Below are positions 33,255 to 42,353 of a stretch of DNA of 64,000 nt, one piece after another. Where the stretch lies: the NCBI GenBank assembly GCA_903870275.1, contig CAIQCK010000081.1:1-64000 (forward strand), written 5' to 3'. Below the pieces are notes generated by a model, which was not told where the DNA came from, searched no databases, and saw only the letters and a list, made by a program, of their open reading frames with translations. The position numbers and the translations under genes were made by a program. Numbering within the stretch: the stretch's first letter is position 1; the number at the start of each line of letters is the position of its first letter. Source of the stretch: an uncultured bacterium. GTDB lineage: Bacteria; Verrucomicrobiota; Verrucomicrobiia; CAIQCK01.

Positions 33255-35033
33255 ATGATAAAGAATTGGCCCGCCCGTCGGTTGCCGGTTTTCCTGTTGT
33301 CCGTGATCGCGGCGACGACACACATCGCGGTAGGCGCGGCGGCCGAACGGCCCAACGTGATCCTCGTGTTGACCGACGACCAGGGCTACGGCGACATGGG
33401 ATTCATGGGCAATCCCATCCTGCGCACGCCGCACATGGACGCGATGGCCACGCGCAGCGTGATGATGCAAAACTTCTACGTCTGTCCCGCGTGCACGCCG
33501 ACGCGCGCCAGCTTGATGACCGGCCGCTACAATTTCCGCACGAAGGCTATAGACACGTTCCTGGGGCGGGCGATGATGGACCCGGGCGAGGTGACGGTGG
33601 CGGAGGTGTTGCATCGCGCAGGTTACGCGACGGGCATCTTCGGCAAATGGCATCTGGGCGACACATATCCGCTGCGCGCGATGGACAAGGGGTTCGAGGA
33701 GGCGCTGGTGCATCGCGGCGGCGGCATCGGCCAGGCCGGCGATCCGCCCGGCGGCGAAGGCAAATACACCGACCCGGTTCTGTTCCGCAACGGCAGGCAG
33801 GTAGCCATGAAAGGCTACTGCACGGATGTGTTTTTCAACGAGGGCCTGCGTTGGGCCGGGGCACAGGCGCGCAAGGGCCGGCCGTTTTTCCTCTACCTGC
33901 CGACCAACGCGCCTCATGGACCGTATAACGACGTGCCACCCGACAAGCTCGCCTACTACAAGCAACAGGTCATCACGCCGGATCGTTTCCCGAAGACGCC
34001 GGGCCAGCCGGTGCGCAGCGACATCAACGCCGACGAGCTTGCCCGGCTGTATGCGATGATCGAGAACATTGACGACAACCTCGGCCGGCTGTTCGCGTGG
34101 CTTGACCGCGAGAAACTCACCGACAACACGCTCGTGCTTTTCCTGACCGACAACGGAGAGGCGACCTGGGGCTTCAACGCCGGCCTGCGTGACCGCAAGA
34201 CCTCGCCTTACGAGGGCGGCATCAAGTCGCCGCTGCTGGCGCAATGGCCGGGCAAGCTCCAGCCGGGCGTCTGTTCGGACCGCATCGCCGCGCACATTGA
34301 TTTGATGCCGACGATCCTCGAAGTCTGCGGCGTGCCCATGCCGGCCGGGTTGAAGCTCGACGGGCGCAGCCTCGTGCCGCTGTGGAAACGCCAGCCGGGC
34401 GACTGGCCCGACCGGGCGCTCTTCTTCCAGATGCATCGCGGCGACGTGCCGGTGCGCTATCACAACTGCTCGGTGCGCATGCAGCGCTGGAAGCTCGTGC
34501 ACGGCACCGGATTCGGCACCGAGACCTTCCAAGGTCCGTTGAAGCTCGAACTCTTCGACATGGCCGCCGATCCGTGGGAAATGCACGACGTGGCGGCGGA
34601 GCATCCGGACATCGTCGCCGACTTGAAGCGCCGCTACGACGCGTGGTTCGACGACGTCGGCAGCACGCGGCCCGACAACTACGCCCCGGTGCGCATCCTG
34701 TTGGGCACGCCGCACGAAAATCCGGTTGTGCTCACGCGCCAGGATTGGCGTGTCGGAATCCCGAGGCAAAAACCCTACGGCCACTGGTTGGTGAACGTGA
34801 CCGAGGCGGGCAACTACGACATAACGCTCCGCTTCAAGCCGGTGAAGAAACCGGCGACGGCGCATTTTGAGGTGGGTGGCGTGAAAGCCGAACAGCCGGC
34901 TGACGCAGGCGCAGAGACGGTGATCTTCAAGAACGTTTCCCTGCCTGCCGGCCCCGGCCAACTCGAAGCCTGGCTCGACGCGAACAACCAAAAAAGTGGC
35001 GCGATGTTTGTGGAAGTGTTGCGGCAACGTTGA
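33255..35033 (+). CDS. Type I sulfatase with C-terminal beta-domain
   Basis: A 592-residue exported sulfatase (signal peptide about 1-30). Motifs in order: PNVILVLTDDQGYGDMGFMG, catalytic C80-T-P-T-R, FGKWHLGD, FFLYLPTNAPHGPY, LVLFLTDNGE, SPYEGGIKSPLLAQWPG. Cys80 needs conversion to formylglycine. The extra 120 residues at the C terminus (GHWLVNVTEAGNYDITLRF onward) form a beta-rich domain seen in some arylsulfatases of this phylum and may bind glycan. The first 27 residues and the promoter are near-copies of those at 59212 and 61799. First gene of the 33-47 kb operon. Confidence 0.93.
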   Translation: MIKNWPARRLPVFLLSVIAATTHIAVGAAAERPNVILVLTDDQGYGDMGFMGNPILRTPHMDAMATRSVMMQNFYVCPACTPTRASLMTGRYNFRTKAIDTFLGRAMMDPGEVTVAEVLHRAGYATGIFGKWHLGDTYPLRAMDKGFEEALVHRGGGIGQAGDPPGGEGKYTDPVLFRNGRQVAMKGYCTDVFFNEGLRWAGAQARKGRPFFLYLPTNAPHGPYNDVPPDKLAYYKQQVITPDRFPKTPGQPVRSDINADELARLYAMIENIDDNLGRLFAWLDREKLTDNTLVLFLTDNGEATWGFNAGLRDRKTSPYEGGIKSPLLAQWPGKLQPGVCSDRIAAHIDLMPTILEVCGVPMPAGLKLDGRSLVPLWKRQPGDWPDRALFFQMHRGDVPVRYHNCSVRMQRWKLVHGTGFGTETFQGPLKLELFDMAADPWEMHDVAAEHPDIVADLKRRYDAWFDDVGSTRPDNYAPVRILLGTPHENPVVLTRQDWRVGIPRQKPYGHWLVNVTEAGNYDITLRFKPVKKPATAHFEVGGVKAEQPADAGAETVIFKNVSLPAGPGQLEAWLDANNQKSGAMFVEVLRQR

Positions 35034-35041
35034 ACCTGGTC

Positions 35042-36601
35042 ATGAAAGCGCACGGACTTTGGAATTCGGTGGTTCCTTTATTTCTCGCCTGCGCGGCGTG
35101 CGTCGCGGGTGCAGCGGAAACCGAGAAACGTCCGCTCAACGTGTTGTTCCTGATGACCGACCAGCACCACGCCGCCGCGCTTGGTTGCGCCGGCAACACG
35201 GTTGTCAAGACGCCCAACCTCGACCGGCTCGCCGCGGGCGGGACGCGGTTCGCCAATTCATTCTGCGTGGTGCCGTATTGTTCGCCGACGCGTCTGGCGC
35301 TGGTCACGGGACGGTATCCGAGCAGTCTCGGCCTTGGGCGAAACATCGGCCGCGAGACTGATCACGAAGACCCGCTTCGGTTGAAGGAGCCGTGCGAAAC
35401 GTATTTGCATCGCCTGGCCGCGCTGGGCTACCACTGCCATCAGTTGGGCAAATGGCACGTGGGCGATCCGGCGGAACTGACCTGCTTTCCGGATGGCAAA
35501 CAGGACGAGGAAGTTCCCCGCAAGCGTGCCGGCGAACTCAACCGCGCCGCCGGAACGAGCCGCTTCGACGAGACGCAGCGGCCCGGCGAGACGGAACGCA
35601 TTGGCAACGTCTGGTTGCGCGACGCCGTGGCCGAGGCGCATCGCCGGTTGCAGCAGGAGAAAACCAAACCGAAGCAGGATGTCGGCATCATCGGCCGCTC
35701 GGTGGTGAAGCCGGAGTTTTGTTACGAGTCGGTGCTCGCCGACTACTGCATCGAGTTGATGAAGCGCCATCGCAACGAGCCGTTTGCAATCACCTACTCG
35801 GTCAGCCCGCCGCACGCCGCGAACATCGTCCCGTCGCCGTTCTATGACATGTATGACCCGGCCACGCTGCCGCTGCCGGCGAGTTGGACGTCGCCTCCGA
35901 AAGTCTGGCCCGCGAGCTTCTCGGCGCGCATGGGCGCGATCTATGGCGAGGCGGGTTTCCGCGAATATCTACGCTGCTACTACGCACAGGTGACGATGAT
36001 GGACTGGTGCATGGGCCGCATTCTGAAGGCACTGGACGAACTCGGCCTCGCCGACCGAACGCTGGTGATTTTCACGAGCGACCACGGCAACATGCTCGGC
36101 CAGCACGGCTTGATGGAGAAAGCCGTGCCGGAGTTTTATGACGACCTGATGCGCGTGCCGCTGCTCATGCGCCTGCCGGGAAAAATTCCCGCGACGAAAA
36201 CCAGCGCGGCGTGGGCTGCGTCGATTGATCTCGCGCCGACCATTCTCGATTATCTGGGCGCAACGCCGTTGTCGAAGGCTCATGGCCACAGCCTGCGTCC
36301 GTTCATCGAGGGCGCGGCCGACGAGGACCGGCCGGTATATGGCGAGCGCGGCGACCTGGCCACGCCGGGCGTTGGACGGATGATTCGCACCCGGCACTGG
36401 AAATTCTGCCTTCAGCCGCGCGGGCAGAAGGAACTCTACGACCTGGAGAAGGACGCGGACGAAACGCGCAACCTCGCCGCCGACCCCGCGCTGGCGCCGG
36501 TGATGGAAAAACTTTCCGAGCAGCTCGTCGAGCACATGAGAAATATCGGCGATCCGGCGCTGCAACGATTCGCGCAGCCCAGTGTTCCATCTGCGAAATA
36601 A
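35042..36601 (+). CDS. Type I (formylglycine) sulfatase
   Basis: A 519-residue exported sulfatase; start taken at the ATG at 35042, which begins the signal peptide MKAHGLWNSVVPLFLAC, though a TTG overlapping the previous stop at 35030 is possible. Motifs: NVLFLMTDQHHAAALGCAG, catalytic C80-S-P-T-R, QLGKWHVGD, TLVIFTSDHGNMLGQHG, and LYDLEKDADETRNL at the C terminus. The large insert (about 150-230) and the DQHH start place it in the choline-sulfatase/heparan-type branch, so its substrate probably differs from that of the preceding sulfatase. Only 8 bases separate the genes. Confidence 0.92.
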   Translation: MKAHGLWNSVVPLFLACAACVAGAAETEKRPLNVLFLMTDQHHAAALGCAGNTVVKTPNLDRLAAGGTRFANSFCVVPYCSPTRLALVTGRYPSSLGLGRNIGRETDHEDPLRLKEPCETYLHRLAALGYHCHQLGKWHVGDPAELTCFPDGKQDEEVPRKRAGELNRAAGTSRFDETQRPGETERIGNVWLRDAVAEAHRRLQQEKTKPKQDVGIIGRSVVKPEFCYESVLADYCIELMKRHRNEPFAITYSVSPPHAANIVPSPFYDMYDPATLPLPASWTSPPKVWPASFSARMGAIYGEAGFREYLRCYYAQVTMMDWCMGRILKALDELGLADRTLVIFTSDHGNMLGQHGLMEKAVPEFYDDLMRVPLLMRLPGKIPATKTSAAWAASIDLAPTILDYLGATPLSKAHGHSLRPFIEGAADEDRPVYGERGDLATPGVGRMIRTRHWKFCLQPRGQKELYDLEKDADETRNLAADPALAPVMEKLSEQLVEHMRNIGDPALQRFAQPSVPSAK

Positions 36602-36605
36602 CCCT

Positions 36606-37595
36606 ATGAATAATCCTAGGAGTGTTTTTGTCCTGTTGTCGGCCGTTGGTGTGATGTTCTGCGCGAGCGCCGGCGTTGCATTGGCGCAGGCGGCCAAAGC
36701 GCGGCCGGAAGTCTGGATGGGACCGCCCAGCTACGACAACGGGCGGTTTGTCCGCGAGCTTTTTGAAAAGCCGGAGGCGTGGAAGGAAACGCGCTCGTTG
36801 ATTGACGTTTTCTTTTGTGCGGACCTCAGTTTGCAGAAACTGTTCACCAACGATGACGAACTGCGCAGATGGTTCGGCCAGTTGAACGATTGGAAACTCA
36901 AGTTCGCCATGGAGGTCGGCGCGATCAAGCCGTGGGGACTGACCGGCGAGAAATGTTTCAACGCCGAGAAACCGATTTGGGAGCGCGCCCAACGCTTGGG
37001 CGCCAATCTCTACGCCATCGCCATGGATGAGCCGTTCCTCTGTTGCCGCGAGCACATCAAGAAGCCCGACGATTACGCGGTGCAGGAGACGGCCAATTAC
37101 ATCGCGCTCGTGCGAAAGCATTTTCCGGAAATGCGGATTGGCGACATCGAGACGTATCCGTCCATCCCGGTGGCCGATCACATCTGGTGGATTGAAGCGC
37201 TCCAGAAAAAACTCGCGGAAATGGGCGTGCGCGGCCTCGACTTCTACCGGCTCGACGTGAACTGGTCGAACTTCACTGTTTTCGACCGCGGCTCGTGGCC
37301 GGAGATGAAAAAACTGGAGCGCTACTGCCGCAGCAAGAAGATCCCGTTCAGCATGGTTTATTGGGCCAGCGGCCAGCCGTTGCTGAACAGGATGAAACTG
37401 GCCGACGCGTCCACGTGGTATATCGAGATCATGTATCAAGGCTACGCCTACGCGATGTGCCAGGGCGCGCCCGACCAGTATGTCATCGAAAGCTGGATCG
37501 AAGCGCCGCCGCGCTGCCTGCCGGAAAACGAAGAGGGGACATTCACACGCTCCGTGCGCGATTTCGTGAAAACGTTCGTCAAGCCCAAATCGTGA
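36606..37595 (+). CDS. Exported uncharacterised protein, probable TIM-barrel glycosidase-like
   Basis: A 329-residue protein with a signal peptide (about 1-29). I know no named family. After RPEVWMGPPS the sequence alternates strands and helices as in a beta/alpha barrel, with acidic residues at strand ends: YAIAMDEPF, RIGDIETYPS, DFYRLDVNW and YVIESWIEAPP. These could include a catalytic pair. A paralogue of about the same length is at 61799 and conserves all four motifs, which supports functional importance. Start at the ATG at 36606, 4 bases after the sulfatase stop. Likely periplasmic and part of the operon. Confidence 0.6.
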   Translation: MNNPRSVFVLLSAVGVMFCASAGVALAQAAKARPEVWMGPPSYDNGRFVRELFEKPEAWKETRSLIDVFFCADLSLQKLFTNDDELRRWFGQLNDWKLKFAMEVGAIKPWGLTGEKCFNAEKPIWERAQRLGANLYAIAMDEPFLCCREHIKKPDDYAVQETANYIALVRKHFPEMRIGDIETYPSIPVADHIWWIEALQKKLAEMGVRGLDFYRLDVNWSNFTVFDRGSWPEMKKLERYCRSKKIPFSMVYWASGQPLLNRMKLADASTWYIEIMYQGYAYAMCQGAPDQYVIESWIEAPPRCLPENEEGTFTRSVRDFVKTFVKPKS

Positions 37596-37607
37596 CAAAA
37601 GCTAGCG

Positions 37608-40454
37608 ATGAAGAAGTCACATGTGTTCGTTTTGATATTGTCCGGCTGGTTCGCCGCAGCCGCTGCCCCAAATGACGTGCGTGATTTGCCGCTGATGAGC
37701 GGTGGCGAACCGCGCGCGTTTTTCTTCCACTGGCCGGAGATGTTCGGCGAAGGCGGCAAGGTGCCATTCGAGCAGTGGGAAAGAACTTTTCTGCGGCTCG
37801 ATGGCATCATGGGCAAAGCGGTGGACGAGGAAGTCGCCGGCATGACCGCGCGGAATCTGGCATGGTTTACCCGCTTCAAACGCGAGCATCCGCGGCAGGC
37901 GCTGCTGTTGCACTTCGACGGCGATCAGCGCGACCCGCGCTGGGAGTGCGGCGAGTTTTTCGCCGGGCATTGGCTCTACTTCGCCGGCTGTCGCGTGACC
38001 GGGGATGTGGCCGCGCAAGCGGGCGAGGCCACGATTGCTGTCGAGAACCCGCGACTGTTTCACGTGAACGTCGGCCGCTTCGGCGACAAGAACGACGAAC
38101 TAGCCATTTGCGTTCTCGGCGCGGACGGCAAGCCGGACTGGCATCAGTCGGAGCAATTGGAATTGCTTGCGGTGGACGCGAAGTCGCGAACGCTGCGTGT
38201 GCGACGCGGAGCTTTCGGCACCGCACCGCAGGCGTTCGCCGCCGGCAAAACTTACATTGCCGCGCACGTCAGCGGAGGCCCGTGGCTGCCAACCGGAAAC
38301 TTGTTGTGGCTTTACAACTTCTCGACTGCCTGTCCGCGAGATGCCAGGGGTCGGAACTGCGCCGACGTGCTCGTTGATGACCTCGGCCGCCGTTTCCAAC
38401 CGGGCGGCGCGCTGGCGAGCTTCGACGGCTTGGAGTTTGACGTGCTTTATTTCCAGCCGGAGGGCGCGGGGCGTCGCCGGATGCCGGAAGTGGACAGTGA
38501 CGGCGACGGCAAAGGTGACGGCGGCGTCATCAACGGTCTTAACGCTTACGGCATTGGCGTGTATGAATTTTGCCGCAAACTTCGCAAGCGGCTCGGCGAC
38601 GACAAGCTCATCATGGCAGACGGCCAGACGCTGGCGGATTTCATCCGGCCCGAGGATTACCAACGCTCGTTCGGCTTGCTCAACGGCATGGAAAGTGAGG
38701 GATTCCCCGGCAACTACGATTGGGGAATGGCTGATTGGTCGGGCGGCCTCAACCGCTTCAACTTCTGGCGGCAGAACGCCCGGACGCCGGCCTTCAACTA
38801 CATCAACTACAAATACGTCGTCCCGCGCAGGTCGGCGAAAGAACAGATGAAGGCGCCCGCGGTGCCGTTGAGCACCGCGCGGCTGGCGATGGCCGCGGCG
38901 GCAATCACGGATTCGGCGTTCGCTTGTTGTTTATTGCCGCCGAAAGCACCCGGTGAGGTGTTGGGCGTTTATGACGAGTTGTGGATGGGCACGGCGCACC
39001 GCATCAACTGGCTCGGCAAACCGATCGCGGCGCCGCTGCGCTTGGGCCTGCGCGCGCCGGATTTGCTCGGCGGCAAGTTCGCCGACAAACTGCGCAGCGA
39101 CGGCGCCACGTTGCAGCGCGGCAATGGTGGCGGGGTAAAAGTGTTGGGTGCGGCGGGCGCTACCAATCTCTGCATCACATTGACTAACCTGCAATTGCCC
39201 GCCGGTGATTTACTGGTGAAGCTGCAGTTGAAAGCCGATCCGATGCGAGGTTATCCGGCCGCCATCGCTCGCGTTGGGTGGCTGGGATGGACACCTCGCG
39301 GAGAACCGCCGCCCCGGGATCGAATCCAATTCACACCGACGCGTGTAATGACATGGGCCAACAGCCAGTGGTTCGAAGCTGTGTTCTACTTCCGAAATCT
39401 CGGCCCCGCCACGGTGGACCTGACACTGCACGTCGAAAGTGGCGAGCCTGTATATATCAGCGATCTCACCGCGCACGCAGCGGCTGATGCGATCATCCGC
39501 GATTATGATCACGGCGTCGTGCTGGCAAATCCAAGCATGCGGGCATACGCATTTGATGTTGCAACCCTTTTTCCAAACGTGAAACTGCGTCGCTTGCAAG
39601 GTTCTGCTGAGCAAGATCCCCAGACCAACAACGGTGCCGCCGTCGGCGCCTTGGTGACGGTTGGCCCGCGTGATGCGCTGTTCTTGGTCAAAGACACCGC
39701 CGCACCCTCACCTGCCGTAAACACGCGGCGCGATGAGCAAAAATTGCATTTCGCCATCCGCGAGCTTCCTGCCGTGCTGGAACTGCCGGGGAGGGGCCAA
39801 CGGGACGACGAAAGCGCCCGATTTGCCCGGGCGTGCGCCATGCTCGAAAACCGGCTGCAGATTCCCGCTGGTTCGCTGCACAAAGACTTGCCGGCATTCG
39901 CCGACACGTTGCTCAAAAGCGCCGACACGCCGGCGCTGGAGCGCGGCGGCGCTCTCTTCGCAACGCGCGAATATGCAGAAGCCGAAACCGCCGCACTGCG
40001 CATAGCGAGCGCCGGTCCGGATGGTGCCAAAGCCCTGGAACTCGCCGGGCGCTGCGCCGCTCAATTGGGCCAGCTTGACCGCGCGTTGAAGCACTACCGC
40101 GCCGCAGCCGGTCTGGTGGATGAGCAGCGTGATCCGCTTCAATGGGCGGGCGTCCAGCGGGATATAGCCATCGTGCTCATGGCCACCGGCCAGTTCGGTG
40201 ACGCGGAAACCCTCTGGCGGCGAATCCTCGACATCCATCAGAAGAATCTCAAACCGCAGCATCCCGACGTGATCGGCGCTCACAACGTTCTGGCCAACAC
40301 GTTTTTCAGAGAAGGCAAGTTTGCTGAAGCCGCCGCGCAGTATCGCGAGGTCCTTACAGTTCTGGAAAAGTTGCGCGGCCCCGATCATCCCGACACGGTG
40401 CGCGTCCGGCAAAACCTTGAGCGCGTGCTCAAGGCACAGGCCGCAAAGAAATGA
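37608..40454 (+). CDS. Exported large protein: barrel-like N part and C-terminal TPR region
   Basis: A 948-residue exported protein (signal about 1-20). Residues about 30-470 look like a glycosidase-type barrel (FFFHWPEMFGE, FDGLEFDVLYFQPEG, KLIMADGQTLADFI, DWGMADWSGGLNRFNFW). About 500-690 are beta-rich. About 760-945 form tetratricopeptide repeats (ALKHYRAAAGLVDEQRDPLQ, FGDAETLWRRILDIHQ, FAEAAAQYREVLTVLEKL) of the TPR_10/12 type. A TPR module on an exported hydrolase-like protein is unusual and suggests assembly with partners. No named family recognised. Follows the previous stop by 12 bases. Confidence 0.6.
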   Translation: MKKSHVFVLILSGWFAAAAAPNDVRDLPLMSGGEPRAFFFHWPEMFGEGGKVPFEQWERTFLRLDGIMGKAVDEEVAGMTARNLAWFTRFKREHPRQALLLHFDGDQRDPRWECGEFFAGHWLYFAGCRVTGDVAAQAGEATIAVENPRLFHVNVGRFGDKNDELAICVLGADGKPDWHQSEQLELLAVDAKSRTLRVRRGAFGTAPQAFAAGKTYIAAHVSGGPWLPTGNLLWLYNFSTACPRDARGRNCADVLVDDLGRRFQPGGALASFDGLEFDVLYFQPEGAGRRRMPEVDSDGDGKGDGGVINGLNAYGIGVYEFCRKLRKRLGDDKLIMADGQTLADFIRPEDYQRSFGLLNGMESEGFPGNYDWGMADWSGGLNRFNFWRQNARTPAFNYINYKYVVPRRSAKEQMKAPAVPLSTARLAMAAAAITDSAFACCLLPPKAPGEVLGVYDELWMGTAHRINWLGKPIAAPLRLGLRAPDLLGGKFADKLRSDGATLQRGNGGGVKVLGAAGATNLCITLTNLQLPAGDLLVKLQLKADPMRGYPAAIARVGWLGWTPRGEPPPRDRIQFTPTRVMTWANSQWFEAVFYFRNLGPATVDLTLHVESGEPVYISDLTAHAAADAIIRDYDHGVVLANPSMRAYAFDVATLFPNVKLRRLQGSAEQDPQTNNGAAVGALVTVGPRDALFLVKDTAAPSPAVNTRRDEQKLHFAIRELPAVLELPGRGQRDDESARFARACAMLENRLQIPAGSLHKDLPAFADTLLKSADTPALERGGALFATREYAEAETAALRIASAGPDGAKALELAGRCAAQLGQLDRALKHYRAAAGLVDEQRDPLQWAGVQRDIAIVLMATGQFGDAETLWRRILDIHQKNLKPQHPDVIGAHNVLANTFFREGKFAEAAAQYREVLTVLEKLRGPDHPDTVRVRQNLERVLKAQAAKK

Positions 40455-40485
40455 TCTGAAAGCAGTCAATGACAACGACGAAAGC

Positions 40486-42273
40486 ATGATCTTCATGAAA
40501 CCCATATCGTTTCTGACATCGCTGGTAATCGCATCGTATGTATTCGCGGCGGGGCAGCCGGGTACGCTGTCCTGTAATCGAGTCCGTTTCTTCCCTACGT
40601 CGGGTGGCGAGAAGGCGATGATCGGCGGCAGGTTTGAAGGCTCGAATGTCTCGCGGACCGAGGGATTCGAGTTGCTGGCGGAAATTAAGACCGCGCCGCC
40701 GGCGGGGCAGTGGAGCGAATTGAAATTCGACAACGCGAAAGTTTATCGCTGGTTGCGATATACCGGGCCGGCGGAAGCACAGGGGAAAGCCGGCAAGATG
40801 GAATTCTACGCCGGCGACCGTTTGCTCGGTTCGAACGACCAGCGCAAGGGCTTCCAGTTCTTCGCCTTCGTTAACGACAAACAGAACGAACAGTTTGTCG
40901 GGTTTGACGTAATCGAGGCGTCGACGCAGCGGCCTTCCTTCAAACCGGATCGCGCCGAACAGGATGGGCCGCTAGATGTCACGCTCGCCGCCCAGCGTGG
41001 GGCGGTCATCCGCTACACGCTCGACGGCTCGTGGCCGACGGCGGAACATGGCGAGGTTTACAAAGCGCCGATTCACATCGAGAAGAGCACGACCATCAGC
41101 GCGGTCGCCTTCCTGCCGGATCGCACGGCGAGTTTGCCCGTGATCCAGACCTATCTCATTCGCGGCTCGTGCAAACCGGGATTGGACAGCGCGCATATTG
41201 GCAACAGTCTCACCGGCACGACGGGCGGTTTCTGGCGCTACGCGCGCACGGCGGGCTACGAGCATCATTCGTCGGCGTTTCTTCGAGGGGGCGCGCTGAC
41301 GCGCGAGCTTTGGGCGCTTGCGTCGGGAGAGTTTGCATCGGACAAGCTGGCGAGCGCGAAGGAAGCGCAGGCCCGCAAACGCGGCAGCCCGACATGGGAC
41401 GAATTCTATGGCAGGGTCGGCAAGGTGAACCTGCTCACGTTGCAGCCGCGGGATTTCGATCTCGACAAGGAAGTGGCGGCGGAAATCAATTTCATCAAAC
41501 TGTTCCGCCAGAAATCGCCCGACATGCAGCCGTGGCTTTACTGCGAGTGGGTGGAGATAAAGCGTGAACGGCCGAGCGACAAGGGCGTGGTGCCGAGCAG
41601 CCAGATGAAGAAGACCTTCCCCGCGCTGACCTGGCAGGAATCCATGAGCGCGATGCTGCTCTACGTGGAGGAACTCCAGCAACGAGTCTGCGCGTCGTAT
41701 CACGAAGGCAAACGGCCGCGCGTGCTGCCCTCCGCGCTGGCGATGGGCTGGATCAAAAACATGATTGATCGCGGCGAGTTCCAGGGCGTGAAGCCGGGCT
41801 GCTTTTACTCACTGCTGTTCAACGACCAGGTGCATCCAGCGGCTTCTGCGGCGAACGGGAGCGCCAACGGAGCCTATCTGGTGGACATGACATGGTTCTC
41901 GGCTTTCTATCACGAGCCGCCGGAAGGCAGGGTGTTGCCCATCGAAACGACTTTCACGCCGGAACAAGCGCGGATCGTGGAGCGCCTCGCGTGGGACGTC
42001 ATCAAAAACTATCCCGACTGCGGTTTGTATGAAGAAGGCACGACGCCGTGCGGTAAACCGGAGATTTCGAGCAATGGCAAGACCATCACATTGAAGTCCG
42101 CGACGCCGGGAGCATGGTTCCGCTACTCGCTCGACGGCTCGACACCGACGCGCACGCACGGCTATGTTTATTGCGGTATCATCAGCGCGCAGCCGGGCAT
42201 TCAAGTGAAGGCCATCGCCTACAAGAGCGGCATGGCGGACAGCGTTATCACCGAGATAAAAAACCAGCCTTGA
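40486..42273 (+). CDS. Exported SGNH-like hydrolase with two chitobiase C-terminal domains
   Basis: A 595-residue exported protein; starts at 40486 or 40495 are equally possible and both lead into the signal peptide. An N-terminal discoidin-like region (about 30-145) is followed by a CHB_HEX_C domain (IRYTLDGSWPTAEHGEVY), then HIGNSLTGTT, where the GNSL replaces the GDSL box with S241 as likely nucleophile. The matching D-x-x-H is in FNDQVHPAASA near residue 500. A second CHB_HEX_C domain (FRYSLDGSTPTRTHGYVY) closes the protein. Probably an esterase removing acetyl or similar groups from glycans. Similarity of the SGNH part is inferred from motifs only. Confidence 0.65.
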   Translation: MIFMKPISFLTSLVIASYVFAAGQPGTLSCNRVRFFPTSGGEKAMIGGRFEGSNVSRTEGFELLAEIKTAPPAGQWSELKFDNAKVYRWLRYTGPAEAQGKAGKMEFYAGDRLLGSNDQRKGFQFFAFVNDKQNEQFVGFDVIEASTQRPSFKPDRAEQDGPLDVTLAAQRGAVIRYTLDGSWPTAEHGEVYKAPIHIEKSTTISAVAFLPDRTASLPVIQTYLIRGSCKPGLDSAHIGNSLTGTTGGFWRYARTAGYEHHSSAFLRGGALTRELWALASGEFASDKLASAKEAQARKRGSPTWDEFYGRVGKVNLLTLQPRDFDLDKEVAAEINFIKLFRQKSPDMQPWLYCEWVEIKRERPSDKGVVPSSQMKKTFPALTWQESMSAMLLYVEELQQRVCASYHEGKRPRVLPSALAMGWIKNMIDRGEFQGVKPGCFYSLLFNDQVHPAASAANGSANGAYLVDMTWFSAFYHEPPEGRVLPIETTFTPEQARIVERLAWDVIKNYPDCGLYEEGTTPCGKPEISSNGKTITLKSATPGAWFRYSLDGSTPTRTHGYVYCGIISAQPGIQVKAIAYKSGMADSVITEIKNQP

Positions 42274-42353
42274 GCGCAACCATACTCCTTGTCACGATTC
42301 CGTCCGCGCCAAACACACCCAACATTTCGTCGCCAAAAAACAACCGAATCATC

